From Fulvia fulva (lineage: Eukaryota; Ascomycota; Dothideomycetes; Mycosphaerellales; Mycosphaerellaceae): a stretch of 64,000 bases of DNA. The stretch covers positions 186,001-250,000 of the forward strand of contig NC_063020.1 of the NCBI RefSeq assembly GCF_020509005.1. Direction: 5' to 3'. Below the pieces are notes generated by a model that was given only the letters and a program-made list of their open reading frames with translations, ran no database searches and was not told the DNA's origin. Shown here piece by piece: positions 44,366-55,945 of the stretch; the stretch's first letter is position 1, and every line of letters begins with the position of its first letter. The position numbers were made by a program, and so were the translations under genes.

Positions 44366-45179
44366 CTAAGGTGTCCAATCCCAGCTCAACCTAGCCCCTC
44401 CAGCCGGCTTCCCCACATTCTTAGCATACTGTCCCCCAAAGTTGCCTACACACCATTACCGTTAGCATCTCCCCAACTCCCGTCATCAATCCAATGCAAT
44501 CCAGCTTACCAGGAGGATAATAATTACAAACCGTCAAATACGGCGGCACACTCCCTCCCACATTCTGCAACCCCTTCGCCGAGCAATCCGCCGTATAGCA
44601 CCCCAGCTGCGTCGACCCATCCCACACGACCTGCGAGAAATGGCCCCAGGCACCGAAATTATCGTACGAAGGCTGCGCCTGGCCGTACAAGTTGCGGTAT
44701 GCGGCGACTTCGTTGTTGTACCAGAGGTCTGTGATTGTGCCGGAGATGTTGGAGGCTTTGTAGCCGGCTGCTAGGTTTTGGCCGTAGCCGCCGCCGTCTT
44801 GGTCCCTGGTATGATGTTAGTAGGTGGAGATGTGTAGTGGGGATGGGGTGGATGCTGCTGACATTTTGTGGGCGAAGATGCAGAGCTCGGCGACCTTTCT
44901 GGCTGTTCTGACGGCGGTCAGGTTCCATCTGATCATTTGGGTTGGTCTGCCGTCGAAGGTATGGTTTTGTCGATGCTTGTTATGGTGGTTGACGGCGTAA
45001 TGGGCGTAGGATTGGTCTCCGCTTTCTTTGGGCAATGGGAGCTGTCTCTTCTGTGGGACTGCTGCTCGAGCTACATTCTGATGGATGGGAGGGAGGACTG
45101 CAGCATTGGTAGCCTCCTCCACTGGTAGAGCATAGGCAGCGACCGCGAAGGCCGCAAGGGCAAGTGATGTAAAGTACAT
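44366..45179 (-). CDS. Secreted CAP/PR-1-like (PRY-type) protein
   Basis: Three exons on the minus strand: 45179..44863, 44805..44510 and 44445..44366, introns 57 and 64 bp, GT-AG, phases consistent; 230 residues. Signal peptide MYFTSLALAAFAVAAYALP. The CAP domain has AVNHHNKHR (first His region), LCIFAHKMDQDGGGYGQNLA, then AWGHFSQVVWDGSTQLGC and CNYYPPGNFGG, the usual CAP signature blocks. Family members bind sterols or fatty acids outside the cell and some fungal ones act in host interaction. The first donor is GTCAGC, weaker than the second (GTAAGC). No lesion is visible. Convergent with the dead monooxygenase. Confidence 0.88.
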
Positions 45180-47682
45180 GATAGAGTTGAGAAGATCAGG
45201 AAAGTGATGTGCGGATACACAACTTTCCAAACTTTGGCACAAACATGTGCTTCATATACCCACTCGGTCCTGACGTGTCATGGATTACACTTCACGTGGT
45301 CGATGTCGTGTTCCCGAGCATGTCCAGTGCCTTCATACGTCAAGGCCGTGGTCGTGTGTCCATGAAACGACGTTTGCATACACGTACCAAAGAAGCTGAG
45401 ACAGATGTGATGCGGTGGCCCCCGATCCATGTCCTTTGTGGCGTGCATGTGGAGAGTACCTGGGGTTGGAAGCGCTGACGGCTGCAGGTTCCCGCGCCTG
45501 AGATCGAAGCACCGCAGTGTAAGAACGGATTCTTGGTTGTCCGAAAGGGCACAAAGCTGGGCGACGTAGACACTACAGCAATGTTCGTCCCTCACCGACA
45601 GCAGACACACTTCGGGTCACTTGCCTTGTCCGGCGACAGCCAGAACGCACGAGAAGCCGGGCCAGTCAGAGGCTGCGTATTGAACAATGCAAGCGCTGTG
45701 AGGCTGCGTGTTCACGCTTACATTGCTCTAGAAGTGTTTGGTTCTGCTACTGCAGCAGCCAGCCATGATGCTTCAGCAAGCGATTGCACATCGTAGTCTG
45801 TCTGCCACTTTCATCTCCAATCGATCTGCATTGCATAACCGGCTTACGGACATCGACCTTGCGGAAATTCGATTGATGTGTGCAGGACAAAGACCCTCCC
45901 GCTTAGAATAGGATGCATAGGTTGACCATCGGGGGATCATGCGGCGGACGGATCGACGTCACGTTTGTTCGAAGGCTGTTGACGATGAGTGTTGATAAGC
46001 TCGCGATGTCCGAATCGACCGGTGAGGCTTTTGGAGGGCCGCTCGATGATGATCACGTCACGGAGAGTTGGCTGGCATCCGGTGTACGGGTTGGCCACGT
46101 GAAGTGTGTCGCCCCGTCGGGTACTCCGTTGCAAAGGAACGGTAGTCAGAAATCGCCGGAAACGTCCAAGTGCGGAGAAAGAGGCTGTCCGGATCGTCAG
46201 AGGTTGAAGCACAGTCCATGGTTCGGCGTTTGTCAAAAGAATGGTAGGCCATAACAGCGGTACCAAGCAGCTGGTCAAGAAGGGTCCGTTGAAACACGTC
46301 CAGACACGCGATTTCGATGCTAGCTGGAATGTCATGGTTGATGAGTCCAACAAAGCGATCGCAGCTTCGAAGGAGTCGCAGGACTTGTCGAGACAAAGAA
46401 GGATCTTCTCAAATTCGTGGAGCCAATCAAATTGTGGCTGCAGAGTGAGTCTGGCTATCTCGATTTGAACTGTTGTCATACACTGTCAGCTGCCGGTGGT
46501 GAAAGACTCTCGCATCATCGCAATTGCCATGCCCACCGGAGACATGCCATGCCTTTTCACTCGCACAGCTGGCGATGATATCGTCAGCTTGGGGCGCAGC
46601 GGTTAATAGGATGCCATGAGACACACCAACGGCCGTCAACGGCGTGCCAAAGCGTGATGTCTCGGTTTTGGAACCATCTCTTGATCCAACGCGGCTGGCG
46701 GAACGTAGATCTACCTGCGCTATTCAATCAGCAAGTCGGATGAGGCTGGCAGTCCGACTCTCACGGTTCATCGGCGCAAAGCGAACACCCAAGTGTCTCA
46801 GCTGCTCCTTGCAAAGGACTGAAAAAAGGAGCAGCTGGCAGAAGCGGCGGCTGATATAGTAGAGGTTGATGTCATTCTGGCAAAAGACACTCTGTTGTCC
46901 GTGGATGAGCAAGATGCCGCTGAACACGAGAGACGCACAGCTCCTGGAAGCCCCACAGCGTCTGGGTCAATGCACACCTGTTGGAAGCAACCAAGTACCT
47001 TCATAACAGAGGTCGTAGCGCTGTCTTGTGCGCATTTTCAGCATGCAGAGCGACACCTCCTGCTGAGACTACAGCGCGCTGTGTGCCTCCAAAGCAGAAC
47101 CTCGTTGTCATCTTGTGCCTGTCCTGCTACTGCCGCCTCTTGCTGCCCTGAATCCCAACGATGCTCGCTCTAAACGAAGCGTGTGTCTCAAGCTGTCTGC
47201 ACTCAGCTGCTTGCCGTATCGTTCGGTTGGCGCATAAGAGGGGGTCTCTGGCAGGACAGGTTGGTCGTGAACATTTGCTCCGCGGCATAGAGATATGCTA
47301 CGCAACCTCTGGCGCGATCATCAGCACAAGCATCCGAGATCACAGACGTGGTCGTTGCGTGTACATGTAGGGCCCAAGGCTTGAAGTGGACGGATGTCTC
47401 ACAGAAGGGATGCCGAGGAGCCCCATGAACGTCATCCACTTCGAAATGTACAATGTTGCCGACGTGTTGCATCTTCTAACCATTGAGACATTGACCTTTT
47501 GCATTTGTTGGTGGATATTAGATCAATACATCTGACCGTCTGTCGAAGTAATCTCCCATCCTAGGGCGCTTCCTTCTTCCTAGGAGCACAGCATTCGGAG
47601 GATAACAGTACTCTCCACCACCAAACACCATCAGAAAGAAACAACCAGGAACCAGTACCGGACTCCATCAGAAGAAACCACA
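45180..47682. other. 2.5-kb region without a confident gene
   Basis: An ATG-started minus frame (45937..46479, 180 codons) and several shorter frames exist but show no family features. No repeats or RNA genes were recognised. The right end is the leader of the next gene. Confidence 0.4.
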
Positions 47683-48218
47683 ATGGCACCCTCAAGAGCC
47701 CTCCCCAAGACCTCACCCCCACCACACCCACAACCCAAAATCCCTCAGAAGACGAAGCAGCAGTATCCCAACAATCCACCTCCGCCCTCCGCTCCGCCCG
47801 CCGCAACTTCTCCTACCTCCTCAACCCGGGCACCAGCACCGACCGCCCCAACCGCCTCCGCACCCGCGCCCTGCTCCGCACATTCCGCTACATCGCCCAA
47901 TTCATCATCTGGCGCCTCGTCCGCTGGGCGAAATACGCAGCAGTCGGGTTCGCGGTCGCCACCGTGGCTGCTACCGGTTTTGGAACTGTTGTGAGTGGCG
48001 CGAGGTTTGTTCTTGCGCCGACGGGGATTGCGGGGAGTATTGTGGCCGCGAGTGTGTGGGGGGTCGGGAAGTTTGTGGCGAGGAAGGCGAATGCGAGGTG
48101 GAAGAGGGAAGGTGGGGACGGGGGGGTGGAGGGGAGGGAGAGGGTGTATAATGGGATGAGGGAGGAGAGGATGTTGCAGGAGGGGTATGAGGGTGGTGGG
48201 GCGGCTGTGCCGTGGTGA
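47683..48218 (+). CDS. Hypothetical membrane protein, start unclear
   Basis: The convincing frame ends at TGA 48216-48218 and reads back through ALLRTFRYIAQFIIWRLVRW, a hydrophobic AAVGFAVATVAATGFGTVVSG segment (in two pieces), LAPTGIAGSIVAASVWGVG and a charged C-terminus. It is open to about 47,583 with no ATG. The only good ATG (47683) lies in another frame with Pro/Ser-rich low-complexity text. Either a one-base difference near 47,690-47,750 or an unseen upstream exon must connect them. It resembles small uncharacterised fungal membrane proteins with one or two helices. Confidence 0.5.
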
Positions 48219-48456
48219 ACGTTGTGTCGGTGACTTGGCTGTTCTAGTCTTGGCGCTTGCTCCGTTACGTCTCTCGAGTCTGCGAGCCGCAGTCCGCTCC
48301 CAATGATTCCGTTGCAAGGCCCAGTCTTTTGCTCATGAAGGCGCAGAACATTACAAGCCCTGCCAATTCTGCACTCCCATTTACAACACGCTCGCAGTAC
48401 ACTGCCCGTAAGCAGCCCATCATATCGCCAATACACCAAAAACCGCTTCTCCTCAA

Positions 48457-49008
48457 CTACTCCCATCCAATCATAATGTTAGTCGCCATCTTATAGATCT
48501 CCAACCAATCCTCCACATCTGCCCAAGCCCCCTTCATCGCCTTCACCTTGATCGCAATAGCAAATGCGCCTGCTCCAGCATTCCACTCATAGTCGCCGGG
48601 ATCACCAGGTACCATGTAAGTCACCCTCCCATCCCAGAACGCCTTCACCCAACTGAGTAGATTGTTCCAGCTCCGTACATTTCTGCCGATGTCAATCAAG
48701 ACCTTGCTCCGCTTGTCGAATGGGATATGACGACCTGCATGCTGCCAAAAGGCAATTATGAGGCTAGGGTCGAAGTCTGGTGCGTCGATGGTGATCTCAT
48801 TTTCATGGTAGTAGATGGGTGCAGCTTCTTGCCGGACCTGACGACATGTGCGTAGCAGTGCGGGTTGGTGGCAGTTGTTGCTGTCGCTGGTGATTGCTAT
48901 CTCTTCCTCGGCGCATAGTGTGTAGCGGTAGATGGTGTTGCGTAGCTCCGCTGGCAGTTCTAGGAGGTGGCATGTCTTGTTCTCGGGTGGTGTCGAGGGT
49001 GCAGCCAT
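48457..49008 (-). CDS. LPAELRN-motif (F-box/2EXR-like) hypothetical protein 1
   Basis: Intronless, 183 residues from ATG 49008 to TAG 48457-48459. The N-terminus LLELPAELRNTIYRYTL followed by PALLRTCRQVRQEAAPIYY is the common fungal pattern of F-box-like (2EXR) proteins: a short helix pair plus the RTCRQVRxE segment. The remainder is less conserved. Function unknown; related fungal proteins are often assumed to be protein-interaction adaptors. It is paralogous to 49490..50041 (same length, same order of motifs). Confidence 0.72.
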   Translation of the reverse strand: MAAPSTPPENKTCHLLELPAELRNTIYRYTLCAEEEIAITSDSNNCHQPALLRTCRQVRQEAAPIYYHENEITIDAPDFDPSLIIAFWQHAGRHIPFDKRSKVLIDIGRNVRSWNNLLSWVKAFWDGRVTYMVPGDPGDYEWNAGAGAFAIAIKVKAMKGAWADVEDWLEIYKMATNIMIGWE

Positions 49009-49489
49009 GTTGTGTTGGAGAGACGAGTCTTTTTGTCAAAGGACTTGGAGTTGGCGGAGGAAGAAAGTGCAAAGGTGTGGCACATCGAAATAAGGTTTGG
49101 CAGCACGTGAACTGGGCCACAGGTGCACGCGAATTGAAGGCGTGCGTTAACGATAACTGGGAGTCTTATTCATCTGTCTGGATCATGCATTTGTTTAAAT
49201 TGCCCTCACTACACATCAACGCAGGCTCTATCGTCCTCGAGACACCGAGTCAGCCGCATCAGAGTCCTGGTCGCCTCTTCGTGGGGCATCATGTCATCGT
49301 ACTCCAAAGACCAAGAACCATAACATGAGGTGGAAGGACGATACATCGCGCGGAGACCAATGTTCGCACGCCATTGTTCAGGTCTTGCTTTCCTCGCTGG
49401 CCGACCCGCCATTCACCTCTTCGAACTCGCACACTGGAAGCGCTCCTTTGCAAATTGGGGTGTAGAACGACTTGACAACTTGTGCAGGG

Positions 49490-50041
49490 TCAAGTCCAAT
49501 GAATCAGTGGCTCAGTCGCCACCTTATAGTGACCCAAGACCTCTACCGCATCATTCCAAGATCCTCCTGCGTCCTCAAGCTTCGATATCATGTGTGCAGC
49601 AGCAGCAGCGACGTTCCAAGCTGTCTTCCTGGTGCCTTGAATGGTCTTGTCGTCATCAATGGTTCCCATGGCCACAACCTCGTCCTCGAATACGGCTCTC
49701 ATTAGGCTCAAGAAGTTGGTCCAGCTGGTCGGGTTCTTGCCGAAGTCAACTCTTGCTGGGCCCCAATGGCTGGGGCGGTGCTTGTTGAAGCTCAGGGCAA
49801 CATCTGGGTTGAAGTCGTGAAGCCGGAAGGAGATCTCGCTCTCTTGGTAGAAAATGCCTGATGCCTCGTTGCGTATTTGTTGACAGGTGCGGAGCAAGCT
49901 CGGGTGCTGGAAGTTGCCTTTTGTGATCCTCAAGATGCCTTCTTGACATAGGGTGTATCGGTGGATGCGGTTGCGTAGTTCTGCTGGCAGCTCGGGGAGC
50001 GCGCATGGCTTCTGTGTGGTAGGCGTAGTCGAGGTCGTCAT
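49490..50041 (-). CDS. LPAELRN-motif hypothetical protein 2
   Basis: Intronless, 183 residues from ATG 50041. PELPAELRNRIHRYTLC is followed by PSLLRTCQQIRNEASGIFY, then DFNPDVALSFNKH and WTNFLSLMRAVFED aligned with WNNLLSWVKAFWDG of protein 1. Same strand and same length as its neighbour 480 bp away, so the pair probably arose by tandem duplication with considerable divergence. No lesion is visible. Confidence 0.72.
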   Translation of the reverse strand: MTTSTTPTTQKPCALPELPAELRNRIHRYTLCQEGILRITKGNFQHPSLLRTCQQIRNEASGIFYQESEISFRLHDFNPDVALSFNKHRPSHWGPARVDFGKNPTSWTNFLSLMRAVFEDEVVAMGTIDDDKTIQGTRKTAWNVAAAAAHMISKLEDAGGSWNDAVEVLGHYKVATEPLIHWT

Positions 50042-50223
50042 GATTGCGAATGTCTGGTGGCTTGTGTGCGCTTTGTTGGCCTGGGTAAGAATGCAGGTGG
50101 TCCGAGAAGAAAGTGTGAAGGAGTGTCAAGCGAGGAAAGAGTGAACCACCCTGAAACACTAGCGCGTGCAAACGCAACTTGCAAACTGCACCTTCCTGTT
50201 CCATACATCTTCTTGCCTTCTCA

Positions 50224-51041
50224 ATGTCGCCGCCAGAGCACACCACACCTCCCCCGTCCAACCCCAACATGGCATCCAACACCGCGCTCGATGCCAAGAA
50301 GGCCGGCAGGCGGGTCGAGGCATTCGCAGCTGTCCAGTTCCGAAATGCCTTTCCCAATCTCGAGCAGAGTGTACTCGAGAGCATCACTCGCGAGGCAGTC
50401 ACCAAGGCCTGCGACCAAATTGTTCAGCAGTGAGTCGATAGCTGCACCGAACACCACAAGCTGCTGTTACTGACCGGCATTACAGACATGAGGCGATGGA
50501 GGCATCGAAGGCTCGCCAGAATCTCCTCGACCTACCTGCTGAAGTTCGAAATCGCATCTACGAATACGTTCTAGCACCCGGTGGACGGGAGATGAGGACT
50601 GTTGAACTTCGCCCTAGAAGCACTTGGAGAGGCGTCTCACAAGTCATGGGCCGCGCGAGCTTCGCATCAGAGCCGTCACAGAATCAACCATTGTTTTCAA
50701 CAGCATCACAGAAGACTCCAGCTCTCTGCAGGGTCTCGACTCCAGTGCGACTGGAGACGCTGCCCATGTATTACGCCAACACTTCGTTCATCCTGCACCT
50801 CGTTATCGACATTCCCTTCCATGAGCAACCCAAGGTGTGCTCCTCGATCGAGCACTGGCTGGCAGCCATCGGCAAAACCAGCGTGCAGCTGGTGAGAAGC
50901 GTACAAGTCATCATCGCAAGAAACTCCAACGCATCGCAGAGCTACAATCATGAGGAGATCATGCAAGGCCTCGGTAGTAGACTTCAAGGCCTACACGACA
51001 GATATGTAGATATCAGAATCGCCAAAGGTCCTTTGGACTGA
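50224..51041 (+). CDS. LPAEVRN-motif hypothetical protein 3
   Basis: Two exons, 50224..50429 and 50486..51041, 56-bp GT-AG intron; the junction forms CAA (Gln) and the total is 253 residues. The start is ATG 50224, with an alternative in-frame ATG at 50269. The N-terminal 70 residues are an Ala-rich helical segment (AVQFRNAFPNLEQSVLESI) absent from its two neighbours. Then come LLDLPAEVRNRIYEYVL, PALCRVSTPVRLETLPMYY and a helical C-terminus. It is divergent from protein 2, 183 bp apart, so a shared promoter lies between. Confidence 0.7.
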
Positions 51042-52169
51042 TGCCAGTGTGGGTGAATATGACCGCAGCGCTCTCAGCTTCTCCGAGCATGACCTCTTTC
51101 TACTGGGTTTGCTGTCGCGCCTCGACCCATCCACGCCGATACACCATCGCGAGTCTTCTGCGGCAAGACTCTTTGCTGCATCTCTTTCGGCGGACAATGT
51201 TCGTGCAGGCAGGCTCGATCGTGGCAAGGCAAGGTGGTCGGTGGGTTCGTGGAATTAGAGGTGCCTCGTGAGCATAGGTATCGGGCGCCGTGCTATTGCA
51301 GAGAGGTCCCAAATATGGATGCGGTCGCGTATTGACTTCGTTGTCGCGTACGAACGTGGAACTGAGTTCGTTTTGACAGCAAACCGTCGCGCCAAGATTT
51401 CCCAATCATTGGGATCCCTGCTCGCCAACCACTTCCTCACTTCCTCTTCCACCTCACGCCATCAACGCCATCGAATGCTTGATGCATAAGACGAGCTCGT
51501 GGTGAATAGTGTACTTCTATTCAAAGCACAGCTCGCCACATGCAGCTTACACCAATCCCTAAGCTATGCCTCTTTCTGCGGTGGAGCGTGGTGGGACAGC
51601 AGGCATTGGTCAGCCCATGCGCCACCTTCGTATGCATCTTTGCGGTCTGTCTGACCACGATCCGGACGCTGCTGCACATCGAAGCTAGCTACACACGCTA
51701 CAGCATCGAACATACCGAATCATGGGCATCCATCACTAGCCACAGCATCCACTTTACTACTCCATCAAGCAACATTGTCAGCAAATACCATCCCGTCTGC
51801 AGAACCTGCGCCCGTATGTCTCGTGTTGATTGCATGGTGAGCGAGGCAGGCTCTGCACGCTTATGGAGTCGGTCCAGCCGCTGCTGCAGTACCAGCCCTC
51901 GACCCAGGATTAATGACTCGCTAACCAGGATGACGACTTTCAAGTCCTGCTTCGTGTGGTGGTAATAAGTGTACCAGAGGTAGGGCTGCTTGGAGCTTGC
52001 CGTCTGTTTCATATACCACGACAGCCTCCTCTCGCGTCTGGTATCTTGGGCCCTGAAGCATGTCCCAACCTCCTCTCTGTTTATGCTTTGATAGAACCCA
52101 TCCACCCACGACTGGTAACTGAACACAACCACGGACCAGCCTGACTCGACCAGCCTTGGCCACGAAACA
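51042..52169. other. Intergenic, no supported gene
   Basis: Frames such as 51540..51965 exist but lack recognisable features and overlap frames on the other strand. Confidence 0.35.
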
Positions 52170-52868
52170 ATGGCTCGACTACCAGACTACTCTCCGGCAG
52201 TGTGTCTGCGCCTGATCACAGACCTGGCCGAAGGACAAGATCACCACTGCACGTTGTGCACCTTCTTCCATGGACGGGAGGGACATTGCCAGCATGGCCC
52301 AGCAACTCAGCCATCAATACGGACAGCCACGCCTTTCACCGAATGCTCCTTCTACACGGCGCGAAGCGACACATCAGACAGCGACTTCACATTAAGCGCG
52401 AGAAGCTCATCAAGCACGATCAAAGCTCGGATTCAGATCTCAACATCAGACCTGAAACAGCATCATCTGAAAAGGAAGACCTCCCCGACTGAAGTCTCCC
52501 TTCGAGATCTGAACCTTCAGCAGGAACATAACCTCCGCATCCAACAGTCGGAAGAACAGCTCCAGCGAGTGTATGAAGAACAGATTCTATCCTACCTGAA
52601 CGCGAATCATGGCGATCTGGGTACCATCTATGGACTTTCAGAGTAGAGTCTGGGTATTCTTTTCAGGCTTCTTGGAAGTAAGCCGACACCGGATCAGCTC
52701 ACTGGACACCTGGCTGACATTGACAGATTAGCGACGGAGTTGAGGCGCAGCAGCGGGAATCCAAACAACAGGGAGCTGCGACTCTGGCGGTGTACGAACA
52801 GAATGCGTACCGACTTTGCACGATTTCACGACCTTGCTGCATACAGCTGTAGTGCACATAATACTTGA
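52170..52868 (+). CDS. Hypothetical protein interrupted by one in-frame TAG
   Basis: ATG 52170 opens 158 codons. The start is Cys/His-containing (HHCTLCTFFHGREGHCQHG), followed by a Ser-rich stretch, then a helical segment (LRDLNLQQEHNLRIQQ...EEQILSYLN). It ends at TAG 52644-52646. The same frame continues without frameshift for 74 more codons (LLGSKPTPDQLTGHLADIDR, ELRLWRCTNRMRTDFARFHD) to TGA 52866-52868 and looks equally coding. Either the TAG is a recent nonsense mutation or the gene has been shortened. No named family recognised. Confidence 0.55.
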
Positions 52869-53547
52869 CGAATTACGATAACGACCAAGAATAATACGAA
52901 GCATGAATCTACGAAGTCTCTAGTCTGAGGCCGGCTTTTCTTGGTTGTGACTGCTTTCGATGGTGTTGCCAATAGTGTTAATGGCTGTTTTGGGATAGCT
53001 GAAAGCTTCGGCAGTGCACCTGCATTAGGGTGAGAATGCTCAGCTGAGTCTTGAGACGCCATGTATCAGTGGTGCGTACTTCAGAGGGGGAGTGCTGACA
53101 ACGCACAGGAATTGATGCCTTGGCTGCTTCTGATGTGGATTGGTACAAGCAAGTAGACTCGATGGCTGTACGAGCGTCGCACGCCCGAAGACTCGACAAG
53201 ATGCTTCTGGTAGCTTAGACTTGCCTCGCCTTGGTGAGATACTGACATCCACTGCATGAAGGTGCGAGATGTATCCAGTTGTATTGCGGCTCACGGAAGT
53301 CTGGAGATCTTCACCCACTACATGTAGAGCAAGACATAACGACTCCGCCCGATACTGGCCGCACACGAAGAGCATCACTGGATCAAGAAGAAAGATTTCA
53401 ACTCCAAATATCTCGTTACAATTACCTACATAACGCCAGCAGGACAATAAGCACAGGCCCTACCATAATGAGCGATCTGACTGCCATCCGGCCACCAAGC
53501 CAACATACGAAGGCTTTCAATTGGTTACATAATAGTCAAACTGTGAA
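52869..53547. other. Intergenic, no supported gene
   Basis: About 680 bases without a frame that I would defend. Confidence 0.35.
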
Positions 53548-53820
53548 CTACCTGCTCGTGGTGCGCCAGGTATCTTTGTCCTTCCGGTCAGAATGGAGCG
53601 TAGATGTTTGGTACGTGCTGCCCTGCCCAGTCGTATCACGAGTCGACTGCCCCGTGTTACCATAAATGCCCGACTGGCCGGTAGGGGCGCTGGTGAACTT
53701 TTCGGAGGCAGCTTCGCCGCTACTGGTGTACTGGCCGCCGCGGTATATACCGCCGGGGTAATTGATGGTGCCGTATGGCTGCCAGTTATTGGAGTTGGAT
53801 CCGGGCCCGGATCCAGACAT
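53548..53820 (-). CDS. Small Gly/Ser/Thr-rich hypothetical protein
   Basis: ATG 53820, 90 codons, rich in Gly, Ser, Thr and Tyr (MSGSGPGSNSNNWQPYG...). Predicted disordered, no signal peptide. The composition is biased but regular and not a shadow of another gene. No family recognised; a 3' exon could exist. Confidence 0.35.
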   Translation of the reverse strand: MSGSGPGSNSNNWQPYGTINYPGGIYRGGQYTSSGEAASEKFTSAPTGQSGIYGNTGQSTRDTTGQGSTYQTSTLHSDRKDKDTWRTTSR

Positions 53821-54466
53821 CGTTGGTCGAGTAGCGTGGGTTGCGAAGTGTTGGCGGGTATGGTGAGTATACTTGGTTCAGGCAGAGTGTCACGCTGATG
53901 CTAGGGCTGTGTGCGTTGGAGGGTTGCGAGATGGTAGAGGGACAGCAGAGGAAAGCGGTGGTCGATCGAGCGAGAGTAGAGGTCTCTGCCGGCGACATTC
54001 ACTACTGATGGTGTGGCTCTAGCGATCTGTGGGTGATGTTTTCGCGGCTGTGAATACCACCTGCCGTATCGAGTCGAGACAAAAGCAGCATGCACTGTGG
54101 TATTACACTCACTGCCCTAAACGAAGACCCTCCGCATCATATGTCGAGTGGTCCCACGAGGGCTAAGGTCATATAGTCGGCATCGAGCGTCTACGATACT
54201 TACGCTCAGGTTGTACAGCTGTGGAAGATGCTGAGGTAAATCCTATTCGGCATGAATACCAGAGGCCACCATCATGTGGTAGTGAATAAAGCACCGCAGT
54301 GGACTGCACATTGTTGTGTTGTCGGTGTTTGTCTAGTACGACAATGGCTTTGTCTGACAAGCTCGCGGTATAACACGCACTTCTTTGAGAGTCTCGACCC
54401 ACAGCCTCGTCTGTCCTGCTCACATTCAGTATTCAATACCGTAGTGCAGGCACTACTATACAGAAG
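53821..54466. other. Intergenic spacer
   Basis: No supported gene; contains the presumed promoter of the membrane protein at 54467 and of the small gene on the minus strand. Confidence 0.35.
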
Positions 54467-55228
54467 ATGGGGCAAACCGTCAGCAGTAGTGTTTTCGCGA
54501 CAAGCAGTACGGCCTCCAGCACCGAGACAATCCACCCCTCAGCATCCATCACGGCTACTATCACCACTTCCGCGATCGAGCCTCATCCTACCCCCGTGAA
54601 TGGGACTGAGACAGTCACCCGAATGATGACCACAACAATATCAGCCACTACCATTATCAACGGCACATCAAGTGCACAGCCATCGTTGACTCCAGTTCCG
54701 AGTGCGGTGAGCAGCAGCCCAATTCCTATTGGCTACGTCGTGGTTGGTACCGTCTACATTTCTATCCTCGCCCTCCTGTTCTGCGCAGTGACAGTCTTCT
54801 GGGTTGGGATGAAGATCGTGCTGGCTATTGATCGGTACAAGGCACACAAGGTGAGAAAGGCAGAAGACATCGAGAACAGAGTGGTTACTGAGACAGTCAG
54901 GAGGAGAATGCCAGGCCGGTTGATCCGCAGGCTGAGACGCCGTTCTGAACGGAGCTATGCTCGCAAAGTTGTTGTGGAAATCGAGATGCAGCCGGTTCAG
55001 AGTGATTCGGGGCCCGACCATGATGATGGGCGTCAGCGGTCTCTATACCCGATGAGGGCCCTTCATACCGAGAAGCGTCCGCATTTGACACACCCAGATC
55101 GAAATTCCACCTGCGACAGTCAGCATTCGATCCATGACAACAGTCATTTTGTCGAGCTTGTGGAAGTCCCTGTGGACGTCACAGTCGATATCGCGGCGTG
55201 GTGGCAGTCTGGATATAGCACAAAGTGA
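54467..55228 (+). CDS. Single-pass membrane protein with Ser/Thr-rich ectodomain
   Basis: Intronless, 253 residues from ATG 54467. Residues 1-85 are Ser/Thr-rich with two N-glycosylation sites (NGTE, NGTS). A single helix follows (GYVVVGTVYISILALLFC and onward), then a strongly basic juxtamembrane segment (RRRMPGRLIRRLRRRSER) and an acidic, His-containing tail. The layout resembles fungal surface sensors or mucin-like membrane proteins, but no conserved domain is recognised and there is no cleaved signal peptide. The 349-bp repeat copy 2 begins about 280 bp downstream. Confidence 0.65.
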   Translation: MGQTVSSSVFATSSTASSTETIHPSASITATITTSAIEPHPTPVNGTETVTRMMTTTISATTIINGTSSAQPSLTPVPSAVSSSPIPIGYVVVGTVYISILALLFCAVTVFWVGMKIVLAIDRYKAHKVRKAEDIENRVVTETVRRRMPGRLIRRLRRRSERSYARKVVVEIEMQPVQSDSGPDHDDGRQRSLYPMRALHTEKRPHLTHPDRNSTCDSQHSIHDNSHFVELVEVPVDVTVDIAAWWQSGYSTK

Positions 55229-55505
55229 GTATCTTCGAGTCGTCATTGCCGCTTCGCTCTCAGCTGGCATGGCTACATCTTCGACCCGAGAGAGCATGCT
55301 TTGTTGCCCTGCACTGCCGTAGGTATACGAGACAGTCGAAGCGAAGATGCTACCCTCCAGCAAAGCGACTTCAACACTATATCCTCCCACACAGCCCCTT
55401 CATGTTTGCCCCCCCTCCTGCTACTCATCTCATCCCTCTCATCCGATCATTCGAATCCAGTAACTTCGTCACTCAACCATTACCTAGATCCTTCTCTCCA
55501 AGCAA

Positions 55506-55770
55506 AAAATGTGCTGTTGGCGGTTGTGAACCTCCAAAGGTAAGCGTAGCGGAGTGGAGCCCTCTACCAACCCTTCTAGACTGCAAAGTAGCGTACGATC
55601 CACGCTACCGCTACCCGACGTACAGTGCTTATTATACGACGACATAGGCGTTAGCGACGAGTATATGTTTGCGAGTTCGCCAACAGGCACAGTGCGGTAG
55701 GTCACGTGACCCTGGAACTTGAAAGTTGACCAATCAGAGCGGGCGCCAAGGCTAGTTGAGGGCTGGTATA
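55506..55770 (-). repeat. 349-bp dispersed repeat, copy 2 (truncated, inverted)
   Basis: The reverse complement matches the right 265 bases of copies 1 and 3, from TATACCAGCCC to CACATTTT. The missing left part is cut exactly where the copia LTR begins (TG at 55771), so copia element 2 inserted into this copy. Confidence 0.85.
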
Positions 55771-55945
55771 TGTTGTAGGGGTGATTGACGAGTGTACAAG
55801 CTTGCTGAACCATGAAACAATAAGGGTGATCAGATACCTTCTGAATTGCATAAGATGTATCTATGGTGGCTACAGATATTGCTGATATAGGGTGTGTGGG
55901 CCAAGTCCTGACTAATATGGTACCCAAGTCACCTGATTCACAACA
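55771..55945 (-). repeat. Copia element 2, 3' LTR (175 bp)
   Basis: TGTTGTAGGG...TTCACAACA, with TG/CA ends and terminal inverted pentamers (TGTTG/CAACA). No second copy occurs in the window. Confidence 0.75.

Noticed and set aside
45937..46479. 180-codon minus-strand ORF
   Set aside because: It has an ATG but no recognisable domain, and competing frames exist on the other strand; too weak to call a gene.
16878..52646. Reassignment of TAG to an amino acid to explain recurring in-frame TAGs
   Set aside because: Intact genes here (zinc transporter, SurE-like, GST, CAP) end at TAG, so TAG is a normal stop; C-to-T mutation explains the cases.
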